Shown one piece after another: positions 43,763-52,337 of a stretch of DNA of 64,000 nucleotides. Origin of the DNA: JBGUVL01 sp045134375. GTDB lineage: Bacteria; Bacillota_I; Bacilli_A; Erysipelotrichales; Erysipelotrichaceae. The stretch is taken from contig JBGUVL010000031.1 of assembly GCA_045134375.1 (NCBI GenBank), forward strand, positions 1 through 64,000, given 5' to 3'. Both the position numbers and the translations under genes were made by a program. Under the pieces are notes generated by a model that was not told the origin of the DNA, ran no database searches, and worked only from the letters and a program-made list of their open reading frames with translations. How positions within the stretch are numbered: the stretch's first letter is position 1; every line of letters begins with the position of its first letter.

Positions 43763-44080
43763 TTAGAAAAAGTAAATTAGCAATTCTACAACCCCAACAA
43801 CAGCCATGAATAATAAGACTCTAATTAGAGAAATATTCTTCTTATCCATTAATCACCAAACAAACCATACGAATATCATAGTTAAAACTTTTGGGAATGC
43901 ACCATCTAAGTTGTCATTTAACATGAATGGAGTCCCATCCGATTTAGTAGCTATTGAAATAAATGTTACCTCATTTCGACAAGATGCTGCCATTGCAACA
44001 ACAATTATCTGACGTATTACGATTACTGATTTACGAAATGGGATGGCACGTTCCCCTACGGATCAGGCAACGGTAGATTC
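43763..44080 (-). pseudogene. decayed PTS mannose-family IID component (remnant)
   Basis: One minus-strand frame reads like the C-terminal part of a mannose/fructose/sorbose-type IID membrane protein: VVAMAASCRNEVTFISIATK, LNDNLDGAFPKVLTMIFVWF, a TGA stop (43855-43853), then KKNISLIRVLLFMAVVGVVE and a final hydrophobic LLIYFF before TAA at 43763. A second in-frame TGA lies just upstream of the visible part. IID proteins end with this LDxxxP-type motif, a KKK linker and a last helix. The match is by eye and moderate. No IIA, IIB or IIC gene is left nearby. Confidence 0.5.
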
Positions 44081-44201
44081 TCTTGATTCCTATCCTTTGA
44101 AATATACAAAACGCTGAAACACTGTCCTTATCATTGCGTATTAATTTACTTTTTTTCTTTTCATCCTATCAACAATTTCAAAAAGCGAAAGAAAGGAAAA
44201 G

Positions 44202-44221
44202 AAAAAACAGGGATTTCCTGT
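44202..44221 (-). terminator. ddl terminator
   Basis: ACAGG and CCTGT short stem followed by TTTTTT on the minus strand, directly after ddl. Confidence 0.65.
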
Positions 44222-45300
44222 CATTTCTTACTGCCATTGAAATGAAATAAAACATCCGTCTCAAAATGATCCACACGACTCTCTTTTCTCGCGTAATGAT
44301 GCAAAGATTCTTGTATCACATCGGTAAGCAATTTTGAAAAATCCTGATCCCATAAATAGAACGCATAAGAACCTGGAATGGCATTTACTTCATTGACATA
44401 AATAGTTCCATTTTGAACAAAAAAATCGATTCGAATCACCCCTTGTAAATGCAATAGCTGATACACTTTTTTAGCGATTGCTTTTATTTTTTCACCGCAA
44501 TCTTCATCAAGATCTGGCGCAATGATTCTTGTATTTTTACTTCCTTCTTTCTCGTATTTTTCATGGAACGATAAAATCTCTTCCTTTCGATTGACCTGTT
44601 CCAAATGCGAGATGCGATATTCCCCTTGGCATTGATAGACACTACAGTTTATCTCAATAAACGATTCTAAATATGGCTCTACGATTACGCGTTCATCAAA
44701 TAACAGTACTTTTGCTGTTTTCTCTTCCCATTCGTTTTCCACTTTAACAATTTCAATACCAATACTAGAACCTAACGTATCCGGTTTTAAAATACATGGG
44801 AAAAATCGTTTCTCTTTCTTTTCCTTTGTTAGCTCATAATAAGGAACAACCGCAATCCCATAGCTTTCTAACAAACGCTTACTAGTTAATTTTGACATCG
44901 TTATTGCACTTGCTAAAACATCACATCCCACATATGGAATATTTAATATTTCAGCTAACCCTTGAAAACAACCATCTTCTCCATTTCTACCATGCAAAAC
45001 AGGAAACAAAACATCAATTCTCTCCACTTGTTTCAAAGGATTACGATATTGTAGATAAACATCTGGTTTCCCTTTTTTTCGTTTTAATACGACTTGCCAT
45101 CCTTTCTTTAATACAGAATTTTGAAACGTTGTTAAAGAAAGGAAAGATGGATGCGAATAAAAAATACCATCTTTATCAATATAGATAGGAATCACATGAT
45201 AGTTTGGCTGCAATGCTTTCATCACTTGCATTGCGCTAATAATAGAAATTTCATGTTCACAGCTTCGAGAACCGAATACAACACCAACATGTAAGCTCAT
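44221..45300 (-). CDS. ddl: D-alanine--D-alanine ligase
   Basis: A 359-residue ATP-grasp ligase that makes D-Ala-D-Ala for peptidoglycan. Features are VGVVFGSRSCEHEISIISAM at the start, VLHGRNGEDGCFQGLAEILNIPYVG, SAITMSKLTSKRLLESYGI and the C-terminal IRIDFFVQNGTIYVNEVNAIPG with the metal ligands. It is in the VanA/Ddl family; nothing in the sequence alone shows D-lactate specificity and there are no vanH or vanX genes. AGGAGG precedes the ATG. It is the last gene of the hydrolase-murF-ddl cluster. Confidence 0.92.
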   Translation of the reverse strand: MSLHVGVVFGSRSCEHEISIISAMQVMKALQPNYHVIPIYIDKDGIFYSHPSFLSLTTFQNSVLKKGWQVVLKRKKGKPDVYLQYRNPLKQVERIDVLFPVLHGRNGEDGCFQGLAEILNIPYVGCDVLASAITMSKLTSKRLLESYGIAVVPYYELTKEKKEKRFFPCILKPDTLGSSIGIEIVKVENEWEEKTAKVLLFDERVIVEPYLESFIEINCSVYQCQGEYRISHLEQVNRKEEILSFHEKYEKEGSKNTRIIAPDLDEDCGEKIKAIAKKVYQLLHLQGVIRIDFFVQNGTIYVNEVNAIPGSYAFYLWDQDFSKLLTDVIQESLHHYARKESRVDHFETDVLFHFNGSKK

Positions 45301-45336
45301 AACTGCCTCCTAGGCTATGGTATGCAAAAAAATAAG

Positions 45337-46911
45337 CTAGGTTCCTTTATTTTTTTCGTGTTGATTCATAATGACTTTATCAATATCATTTTCAATACAA
45401 ACGACATAATCATTCAAGGTGAGCTGATCCACATAAGAAAGCGCTTCTTCCATGGTATCCGCTAAATGGAAATTTTCAAATCCCACTTCATGGAGACCCT
45501 CACATAAGGCACTTCGATTATGATAACCTACGATTACAACTTCATCTACTTTTCCTTTCACCTTTTGAATCAAACGATGATTGATCCTTGCTTCCTCTCC
45601 AACTTCTATGATTCCTGGGGTTATCAATATTTTGTATTTTTTAATTCGTCCTAGAACTTCAAGGGTATTTTGAAAACTATTAACATTAGAATTGTATGCA
45701 TTATCGATGAGGGTATACTTTCCATAATTTCGACTCTCTAAACGATGCTCAATCGCTTTGATTTGGGGTACGATTTTTTGCATCCCTTCAAATCGAACTC
45801 CCAGCGTATGAGCACAGGCAATGGCACCACAAATATTCATTAGATTATAGTAACCAAGCAACGTAGTTTCAAATCCATAAAGTTGATTTTGAAAGGCAAT
45901 GTTAAAATGACTCCCCTTCTCATTCATCACAATATCACAAAGTCGATAATCCGCATCCCTATGTTCTCCAAAATAAATTTTATGAGCTTTCCCTAAATTT
46001 CTATTCGCATACAAATAAGGATTATCTAGATTTAAAAAAGCATAGTCCTGCTCTGACAACATCCTTAATGGTGTCAGTTTTTCTTTTATGATCCTTTCTT
46101 GGCTTTTAAATGTTTTCAAATGCTGATTTCCAATTGCCGTAATAATAACATAATTTGGTTCAATAAAGTCCATTAATTTTTTTAATTCTCCCAAATGATC
46201 ACTTCCCATCTCCGCAATCATCACTTCATGCACTCGCTTTAGATATCGTGTGATCATCAATGTATTCCCCATTCGATTATTGTAGCTTTTTTCACTTTTT
46301 AAACAATAATATTTCTCACTCAATAGATGATAAAGAATATTTTTGGTACTGGTTTTCCCATAACTACCAACAATACCAATCTTTATCAAATGCTTTTGTT
46401 GCTTTAGAATATGTTTTGCTTTTTCTACATAGCAATCGTTGATCAACTTCTCAATGGGATGCATACAAAGGGCTCCCAAGGCACAATAGATAGGATTGCT
46501 CATCATGATGAGCAAACTGAACAGTAGAAAATATCTTGAAGAATAAATGAGAACCAACGATATTCCATAAAGAAGAGCGAAACAAAAATAAAGACGTAGG
46601 ACTCGTTTGGTATAGCGCAATGCTACCTTCCGTTTCGTAAGCATGTGAAAACGATAAATAAAATAAAAATAAACGATCAACAACAATGTATATAGGCGAA
46701 TCTGAAGCTGACGTTCTTCCACAAAAAATAGGAAGAAAAAAGGAAGATGAATCAACAATATGCGAAAGCGTTTGGTGGAAAGGTAGCTATTTTCTTTCAA
46801 ATACATCCAAGTACGATCCAATTGATAATGATTTACCTGAAGGATACGCACTTCATAATCCATGGTCAAAAGACGGTAAGCAAAAAAGATAATCAGAAAT
46901 AAAACAAACAT
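45337..46911 (-). CDS. murF: membrane-anchored MurF-like Mur ligase
   Basis: A 524-residue Mur ligase with an N-terminal membrane region of about 155 residues (several hydrophobic segments, near residues 1-15, 46-60, 69-85, 108-125 and 127-150), which ordinary MurF lacks. The ligase part starts at about residue 178 with IGIVGSYGKTSTKNILYHLL (P-loop GKTST) and has MIAEMGSDHLGELKKLM, ITAIGNQHLKTF, GYYNLMNICGAIACAH and LIDNAYNSNVNSF. These fit ligases that add D-Ala-D-Ala (MurF). The ddl gene right after it supports this. A related amidotransferase partner is not present. Start overlaps the upstream gene as TAATG. Confidence 0.85.
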   Translation of the reverse strand: MFVLFLIIFFAYRLLTMDYEVRILQVNHYQLDRTWMYLKENSYLSTKRFRILLIHLPFFFLFFVEERQLQIRLYTLLLIVYFYFIYRFHMLTKRKVALRYTKRVLRLYFCFALLYGISLVLIYSSRYFLLFSLLIMMSNPIYCALGALCMHPIEKLINDCYVEKAKHILKQQKHLIKIGIVGSYGKTSTKNILYHLLSEKYYCLKSEKSYNNRMGNTLMITRYLKRVHEVMIAEMGSDHLGELKKLMDFIEPNYVIITAIGNQHLKTFKSQERIIKEKLTPLRMLSEQDYAFLNLDNPYLYANRNLGKAHKIYFGEHRDADYRLCDIVMNEKGSHFNIAFQNQLYGFETTLLGYYNLMNICGAIACAHTLGVRFEGMQKIVPQIKAIEHRLESRNYGKYTLIDNAYNSNVNSFQNTLEVLGRIKKYKILITPGIIEVGEEARINHRLIQKVKGKVDEVVIVGYHNRSALCEGLHEVGFENFHLADTMEEALSYVDQLTLNDYVVCIENDIDKVIMNQHEKNKGT

Positions 46912-47615
46912 TATTTTCCTCCCTTTAATGCTGCTTCACATACGTTGATAAATCGATTCATTTGATGAAAACAAGCAAAATGATCATCATTTTTAAAGAC
47001 TACCAAAGAGGCATTTTCATTCAGTCGACAAATTTTTTCTGCCATCCACAATGGCGTTTGCTCATCCTTGTCACCCCAAACCAATAGAATGGGTGCTTCT
47101 ATTTCTTGAATGGCATCACTCACATCATCATTAACTGCCTTCACTAGAGTCGATCGCATGATCAATGATGCATTACGATAATCTTTACTTCCTAATTGAT
47201 TTTGAATATGCAAAAAGCGAAGCGTTTTATACCATGCTATTTGCATATAATAAGCAAAATTTCTAGGAGGTTTGATTCCTGCTCCTCCGCTGATAATCAA
47301 AAAAGAAACAGGGAATAACGCGGCATAGCGAAACGCGATTCTCGCACCAAAGGAATGAGCAATAATAATAGGATCCTCTAACGAAAAATCCCGCACGATC
47401 GTTTTTACAACATTAACATAATCATAGATAGAATAGGGATAAGGAGGTTCTGCACTCTTTCCAAATCCCGGTAAATCCAAAGAACAAACACGATACGTTT
47501 TCGAAAAATAAAGAAACAGCGGTTCCAGCATTGTCGCATCCATTCCCCATCCATGGAGTAATAACATCGACTTTCCTTCTCCCGCAATATGCAATTCAAT
47601 GTCCTGATAACGCAT
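46911..47615 (-). CDS. alpha/beta hydrolase
   Basis: A 234-residue alpha/beta hydrolase. The oxyanion part is MLLLHGWGMDATMLEPLF, the nucleophile is the serine in IIAHSFGARIAFRYA (G/A-H-S-F-G) near residue 92, an acid lies in ILLVWGDKDEQTPLW, and the histidine in FKNDDHFACFHQM. The catalytic triad therefore looks complete. It may be an esterase or C-C bond hydrolase; the substrate is unknown. The start at 47615 follows AGGTGA by 7 bases; a GTG at 47633 is less likely. It opens the murF-ddl cluster and overlaps murF by one base. Confidence 0.85.
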   Translation of the reverse strand: MRYQDIELHIAGEGKSMLLLHGWGMDATMLEPLFLYFSKTYRVCSLDLPGFGKSAEPPYPYSIYDYVNVVKTIVRDFSLEDPIIIAHSFGARIAFRYAALFPVSFLIISGGAGIKPPRNFAYYMQIAWYKTLRFLHIQNQLGSKDYRNASLIMRSTLVKAVNDDVSDAIQEIEAPILLVWGDKDEQTPLWMAEKICRLNENASLVVFKNDDHFACFHQMNRFINVCEAALKGGK

Positions 47616-47757
47616 GAAACAATCACCTATCACAGTATATGAAGAAAAAATAAAGAAATTCCGTAGGAAAAAATATTAGGATAAACAGTGCTTTATGATT
47701 ATGATTTTAGGAATCATGATAATCCGCTTTTTAAAATTATGACATCATCATTGCCAA

Positions 47758-47783
47758 AGAAAAAGTGGCTAATCCGCCACTTC
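47758..47783 (-). terminator. terminator of the surface-protein gene
   Basis: AAGTGGC and GCCACTT stem around GGATTA, followed by TTTTTC on the minus strand; 43 bases after the stop. Confidence 0.75.
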
Positions 47784-47825
47784 TTCCTAATGATTGCCGA
47801 TAATTTTAAAACGTTCGATTGTATT

Positions 47826-49802
47826 CTAACAATGAAATCTTCTTTTTCGTACTCCTAAGTAGAATCCATTCATCACATATAACAAAAGCCAACCACCTAA
47901 ATTAGTAGAATCCCCTGTATTCGGCTGTTTGTTATCTTGAAGATTATGGATGCTATCTTTGGTAACATAGAAAGAAGTGGTTGCCGTTCCGTTTTTAGAA
48001 ACGATACCCAATGTATACGTTCCCTTTTTTAAGGTACTTAAGTAAGAATCTTTTAGGATAACACGAATGCTTCCGCTTTCCACTTTATAATATTTTTCAT
48101 CCAATTCCATTCCATTGATTGTTACCTTAATAAAATTGATCAATTCATCATCGCTTCGGAATACTAATTCTTTCCCTTGGTAGCTTGCTTTCTCCCCCTC
48201 AATTATCGTTGGAGCATAACCATCTTTGACATAAGAACCATTCGCATATTTTGTTATCTTCTCTGTGACATTCCCATTTTTATCGTATGTAGTGACTACT
48301 GCAATACCATTTTCTTTGTATTCCGTTTTGACGATCGATCCATCTTCCAATATCGTCTCCATGATAGTTACATTACCTTGTGCATCAAAGTTTGTTACTA
48401 CCTTTGTTCCATCTTCTTGATATTTTATCGTAATGAAAGAAGCATCCTTCATGGTAATCAATATATCGGTAATATTATTTTTGTTATCTTTTTTTATTTC
48501 TACTGTAGTCCCATTCGACATTATTTCTGTTGATTTCGACGATCCATCAACATCAATTACCGTTGTTTTTATGATTTCCCCATTCGTATCTTTTATCACT
48601 TCTTGAATCGAAGCATTACCTCGATTCACAGAACCATCTTTGTTTAATGTTGCATTTCCTGAAATAACTGTCGTCGTTGTTGTTCCATTAACAATGGAAC
48701 TGCCCTTTTCTAAAACAATGGAAGCATTGTTCACAATTGTTCCTTTATTTACAATAACTCCTTTATTTACAATGGTTCTATTACTAACAAAAGAAGCATT
48801 TTCATTAATGAATAAAGTTTCCTTTTCCCCAATGGTTAAATCTGATGGCATTGTAATCGTTCCTGATACCGTATAGGTATTATCTTTAAAAATAAGAGTA
48901 TTGTTGGTTACATTTACACTAGCCGGTATCGTTTCTTCGCGATAGATGGGAACGGTAATCACAAGTGGTCCTTGGGATTCTTTTCCACCACCGATATCAT
49001 TTTCCTTCGTCGCCCCTTTCGCGCTTACTGTACCACCCAGAATGTAGATATTACTGCCACGACCATTACCGCCACCAATTCCGGCACCGGTTCCGCCAGC
49101 AATTGCAGTTACAGTTCCTGCACTGATCAAGATGTTTTCTGCATCCCCTTTTTCACCGTACTAATCACTTCCACCACCAATACCGGCTCCTTGTTCGCTT
49201 CCTCCTGTGGCTGTCACAACACCACCCATAATCTGGATGTTAGAGGCGCATCCTCCACCTCCTCCTCCACCGATACCAGCACCATAGTTTCCAGCAGTTG
49301 CCGTGATTGTTCCTCCACGAATAGAAATATTTTTAGTATCCATTTGATTCGAGCTTCCAATTCCAGCACCATCACCATTAAGGTTCTTGGCAATTAATGA
49401 TCCGCTTCCATCGATCACTAAATGACCTACCACATCATTGGAGCTATTTTTACAAATCGCAGGTCCACCAATTCCAATTAATTCATTGTCTCCCACCAAT
49501 TCAATGGTTATATTTCCTCTGGAATCATCCTCAATTACAAAAGGAGATTCATTCCAATTACAATGAATCTTAACATTTTCCAAGCGAATATACGCATTGA
49601 CATCCTTCTTTATCACAATTTGATTCGTTGTTGTCACACCAGTTCCATAAATATGATAATATCCATCTGTTATAATCGTTATACTATTATTATTGATATT
49701 ACAATCAATATAAGTCTCCGCTTTCACATTCATTGGTGCTATTAGTGAACAAATCAATAACATCAATAACAAAATAATACCTAATTTCTTTGCTTTTGTC
49801 AT
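47826..49802 (-). pseudogene. sortase-type surface protein interrupted by in-frame TAG
   Basis: The frame from ATG 49802 to the stop at 47826 is 659 codons long with one internal TAG at 49163-49161. Residues 1-28 are a signal peptide (MTKAKKLGIILLLMLLICSLI, cut after VKA). Residues about 130-260 hold GAGIGGG-type glycine repeats (TITATAGNYGAGIGGG, VVTATGGSEQGAGIGGG) that continue on both sides of the stop, so the stop splits one domain. Then come Val/Asn-rich strands, YxENGxxVVTTYDxxGNV repeats, and a C-terminal QPNTGD with a hydrophobic segment and KRR, a weak sortase signal. A CAG-to-TAG change would explain it. The 213-residue first part has a good ribosome site (AGGGAG). Confidence 0.8.
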
Positions 49803-49895
49803 AGTTACACTCCCTTTTAAAATATTTTATCACAGAACCAAACGCAAGCAAATTATTTGTCGCATGATTTCAAAATTTGATAACCAAAAGGTTAA

Positions 49896-49942
49896 TAAAA
49901 AAACTCACAATAAGAAGTTGTAATCCTCTCTGTGAGTTTTTG
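49896..49942 (-). terminator. terminator of the two-component operon
   Basis: AAACTCACA and TGTGAGTTT form a 9-bp stem across a 21-base loop, followed by TTTTTTA on the minus strand. Confidence 0.75.
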
Positions 49943-50006
49943 ATAAAATTAATTTTCATAAGTAGTTTGAATAATTCGCAAAATTTATTACTATGAAAAT
50001 GCTGTT

Positions 50007-51368
50007 CTATTTCATAATTTTAAAGATAACTCCACCCATTTCTATATTTTCTGCTACCACGCGATACTTATTGGCACTGACCACTTTCTGAACAATGGAT
50101 AACCCAAGTCCAAACTTTCCTCCTTGCCCTTTCTCAAATGGTTTAAACATCGTTTCGATCGTTCCCTCTTTGAATTGAGGACCATCATTATAGATACATA
50201 ATTGTTTTTCATCTAACGTAATGACAATTTGAGTTTCTGCATAACGCAACGCATTTTCTAAAATATTTTCTACTGCCACACGCCATGCTTCATCATTTCC
50301 TCTAAAATAAGAGGATTCTAAATTGGCTTCGATTTCAATTTCAGGACGAATGACTTTCGTATTCATGATGACCGTTTCCACTACTTGCTTCATATCACAC
50401 ATCACTTCATCATTCTCCTGGGACGCCATATACTCCACTCGATTCATGAATAGTAAATTATGAACCTTCTTTTCCAAACGCTCTGCATTTTGGATAATGA
50501 CATCCACACTCTTCTCTAATGTATCATATGGATAAATGCCATCTTTAATACTTTCTGCGTAGGATTTAATGGTCGCAATCGGTGTTTTCAAATCATGCGA
50601 AATGTTATGAATCATTTCTTCCTTCGTTTTTTCCTGTCGTAGTAATTCTTCCCTCATATTCACTAAAGCATGCGCTAATTCTCCAATCTCATCCTCACGA
50701 TTTACTTTCAATGTGGCATTTTTCCCCATTTTAATTTTTTCGATATACACACGTATTTGATTTAATGGATGAATGATATAAGTTACCCAAAGCATCAATA
50801 TAATAAAGAAGATCCCAACGACCAACACCGTAATATCGATAACACTGTTTAACAATTCTTCACGGAACTGTTTGGGATATCGATTATTCATCAGATTGAC
50901 CATAACTGTTCCATCATTTAATTCGATAATAGAATAATAAGAATATTCACTGTCATCTCCTTCATAAGAAAACTGTAAACCGTCACTATTCTTTTTCCAA
51001 GATTCATCTAATAAGGAATATACTTTCACACTGTTCTCAATTTCGGTTTGCATTTTTATACTGATTCTTTCTTTACTATTGTTGATTAACGCATACACTT
51101 CATTGCCGTCCACACGATAATAACAAGTTAAAAAATCAGAATCATTATTGCTGTTAATGACTGCTTTCCCCTGTAATTCATAAAATTCTCGCATCATGCT
51201 CTGCTGACTCTTCAACATAGCCATCATTTGCTTGGTTGTATAATTCTCTACATTATCGGACATAATGATAAAGAAAAAACAAACAAAGAAAGTAATGAAT
51301 GAAAATATCAACATAAACAGCTGCTGCGATAACGACAGCCGTTTGACCCATTGATTAAAGCGTCGCAT
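50007..51368 (-). CDS. sensor histidine kinase
   Basis: A 453-residue membrane histidine kinase. Two membrane segments lie near residues 15-38 and 168-190, bounding an outer sensor domain. A HAMP linker (about 195-245) leads to the phospho-acceptor in HNISHDLKTPIATIKSYAES and the ATPase domain with ENALRYAETQ (N box) and GKFGLGLSIVQKVV (G box). It is translated with the response regulator through a TAATG overlap. The nearby surface-protein gene on the same strand is a possible target, but the signal is unknown. Confidence 0.92.
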   Translation of the reverse strand: MRRFNQWVKRLSLSQQLFMLIFSFITFFVCFFFIIMSDNVENYTTKQMMAMLKSQQSMMREFYELQGKAVINSNNDSDFLTCYYRVDGNEVYALINNSKERISIKMQTEIENSVKVYSLLDESWKKNSDGLQFSYEGDDSEYSYYSIIELNDGTVMVNLMNNRYPKQFREELLNSVIDITVLVVGIFFIILMLWVTYIIHPLNQIRVYIEKIKMGKNATLKVNREDEIGELAHALVNMREELLRQEKTKEEMIHNISHDLKTPIATIKSYAESIKDGIYPYDTLEKSVDVIIQNAERLEKKVHNLLFMNRVEYMASQENDEVMCDMKQVVETVIMNTKVIRPEIEIEANLESSYFRGNDEAWRVAVENILENALRYAETQIVITLDEKQLCIYNDGPQFKEGTIETMFKPFEKGQGGKFGLGLSIVQKVVSANKYRVVAENIEMGGVIFKIMK

Positions 51369-52024
51369 TATCCTAAACGATAACCAAAGCCATAAATCGT
51401 ATGAATGTTCAGCTTAGGCAGTTTTTTACGCAGTCTTCGTAAGGTATCATCCACGACACGATCACTTCCAAAATAGTTATCTTCCCAAACATTTTCTAAA
51501 ATCTTTTCACGAGAGAATGCGATTCCTTTATTACGGATAAACATCATTAATAGATCAAATTCTTTTGTTGTTAAATCAATTTCTTCACTACCATCAAATA
51601 CTTTTCGCTGTTCTTCATCCAATTCGTAACCATCAATCTGAATACGATTGCTCTCCTTATAAGCTCGCTTCATGATGTTATTGACACGCAAAACAAGTTC
51701 TTTTGGTGAAAAAGGCTTAGTGATATAATCATCACTTCCCTTTTCTAGTCCAATGATACGATCAAATTCTTTATCGCGTGCACTCATGAAGATAACCGGA
51801 ATTTCACTACCGCTGCTTCGAATTTCCTCAATTAAATCAAAACCACTTTTGTCATCCAACATAATATCCAATACCCACATATGCACATCGTCATCTTTGG
51901 TATGTTCACTCGCTTCATCGTAAGTAAGATAACTTCTTACTTCATATCCTTCTTTTTCTAAATAACGCTTTACCAGCTCATTTAAATCTTTTTCGTCCTC
52001 TACGACACAAATTACTTTTTTCAT
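51368..52024 (-). CDS. OmpR-family response regulator
   Basis: A 218-residue response regulator. The receiver domain has acidic residues in CVVEDEKDL, the phosphorylated aspartate D53 in VLDIMLDDKSG, and the lysine in DYITKPFSPKEL. The C-terminal winged helix has LTTKEFDLLMMFIRNKG and DDTLRRLRKKLPK. It is the first gene of the two-component operon; AGGGTGAC precedes the ATG. The DNA target cannot be read from the sequence. Confidence 0.93.
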   Translation of the reverse strand: MKKVICVVEDEKDLNELVKRYLEKEGYEVRSYLTYDEASEHTKDDDVHMWVLDIMLDDKSGFDLIEEIRSSGSEIPVIFMSARDKEFDRIIGLEKGSDDYITKPFSPKELVLRVNNIMKRAYKESNRIQIDGYELDEEQRKVFDGSEEIDLTTKEFDLLMMFIRNKGIAFSREKILENVWEDNYFGSDRVVDDTLRRLRKKLPKLNIHTIYGFGYRLG

Positions 52025-52137
52025 AATGTCACCCTCTTACTATCATTGTATCAGAATTATGTGTAAAAATCAGTGTCATTTTATGGGGATTCATCAAAAA
52101 ATATGTGATGAAAAAATAAATATTTTTACCATCCAGC

Positions 52138-52284
52138 CTAATTTCGAATTGTCCCTTCCCTAAGTCCCTTTGCACCTGGTCCAAGAATCTGATTGCGACA
52201 GGCTCTGCCATTACCAATAGGACAAACCTTACATTTTACTTGCATCCGCATTCGACTTTTTTCTAAAATTTCTTGTTTTGTCAT
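52138..52284 (-). pseudogene. N-terminal remnant of an alpha-hydroxy-acid oxidizing protein
   Basis: A 48-residue frame starting MTKQEILEKSRMRMQ and continuing CKVCPIGNGRACRNQILGPG then AKGLREGTIRN. This matches the first 50 residues of the FMN-dependent alpha-hydroxy-acid oxidizing family of Bacillota (CxxCPxxNGxACxxxIPGPGAKG, then IRN). After IRN a TAG ends the frame, and the FMN barrel of about 290 residues is absent. The ribosome site GAGGAAG 6 bases upstream is intact, so a short peptide could still be made. It follows the glmM terminator on the minus strand, and the downstream part up to the response regulator is AT-rich. Confidence 0.65.
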
Positions 52285-52299
52285 TGTATTCTTCCTCGC

Positions 52300-52331
52300 A
52301 AAAAAGCAATCAGAAGGCAATGCCTTCTGAT
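52300..52331 (-). terminator. glmM terminator
   Basis: ATCAGAAGGCA and TGCCTTCTGAT form an 11-bp stem with a one-base loop, then TGCTTTTTT on the minus strand. Confidence 0.9.
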
Positions 52332-52337
52332 CTTACA

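Noticed and set aside
43806..44012. 68-residue plus-strand frame in the gene-poor gap
   Set aside because: It has no ribosome site and runs opposite to the frame that resembles a PTS IID protein, which is the better explanation.
44221..45300. Vancomycin-resistance type ligase
   Set aside because: The ligase is in the VanA/Ddl family, but no vanH, vanX or vanY genes and no specificity evidence are present, so plain Ddl is the safer call.
52029..52217. 62-residue minus-strand frame beside the response regulator
   Set aside because: It overlaps the oxidase remnant in another frame and has no family features.
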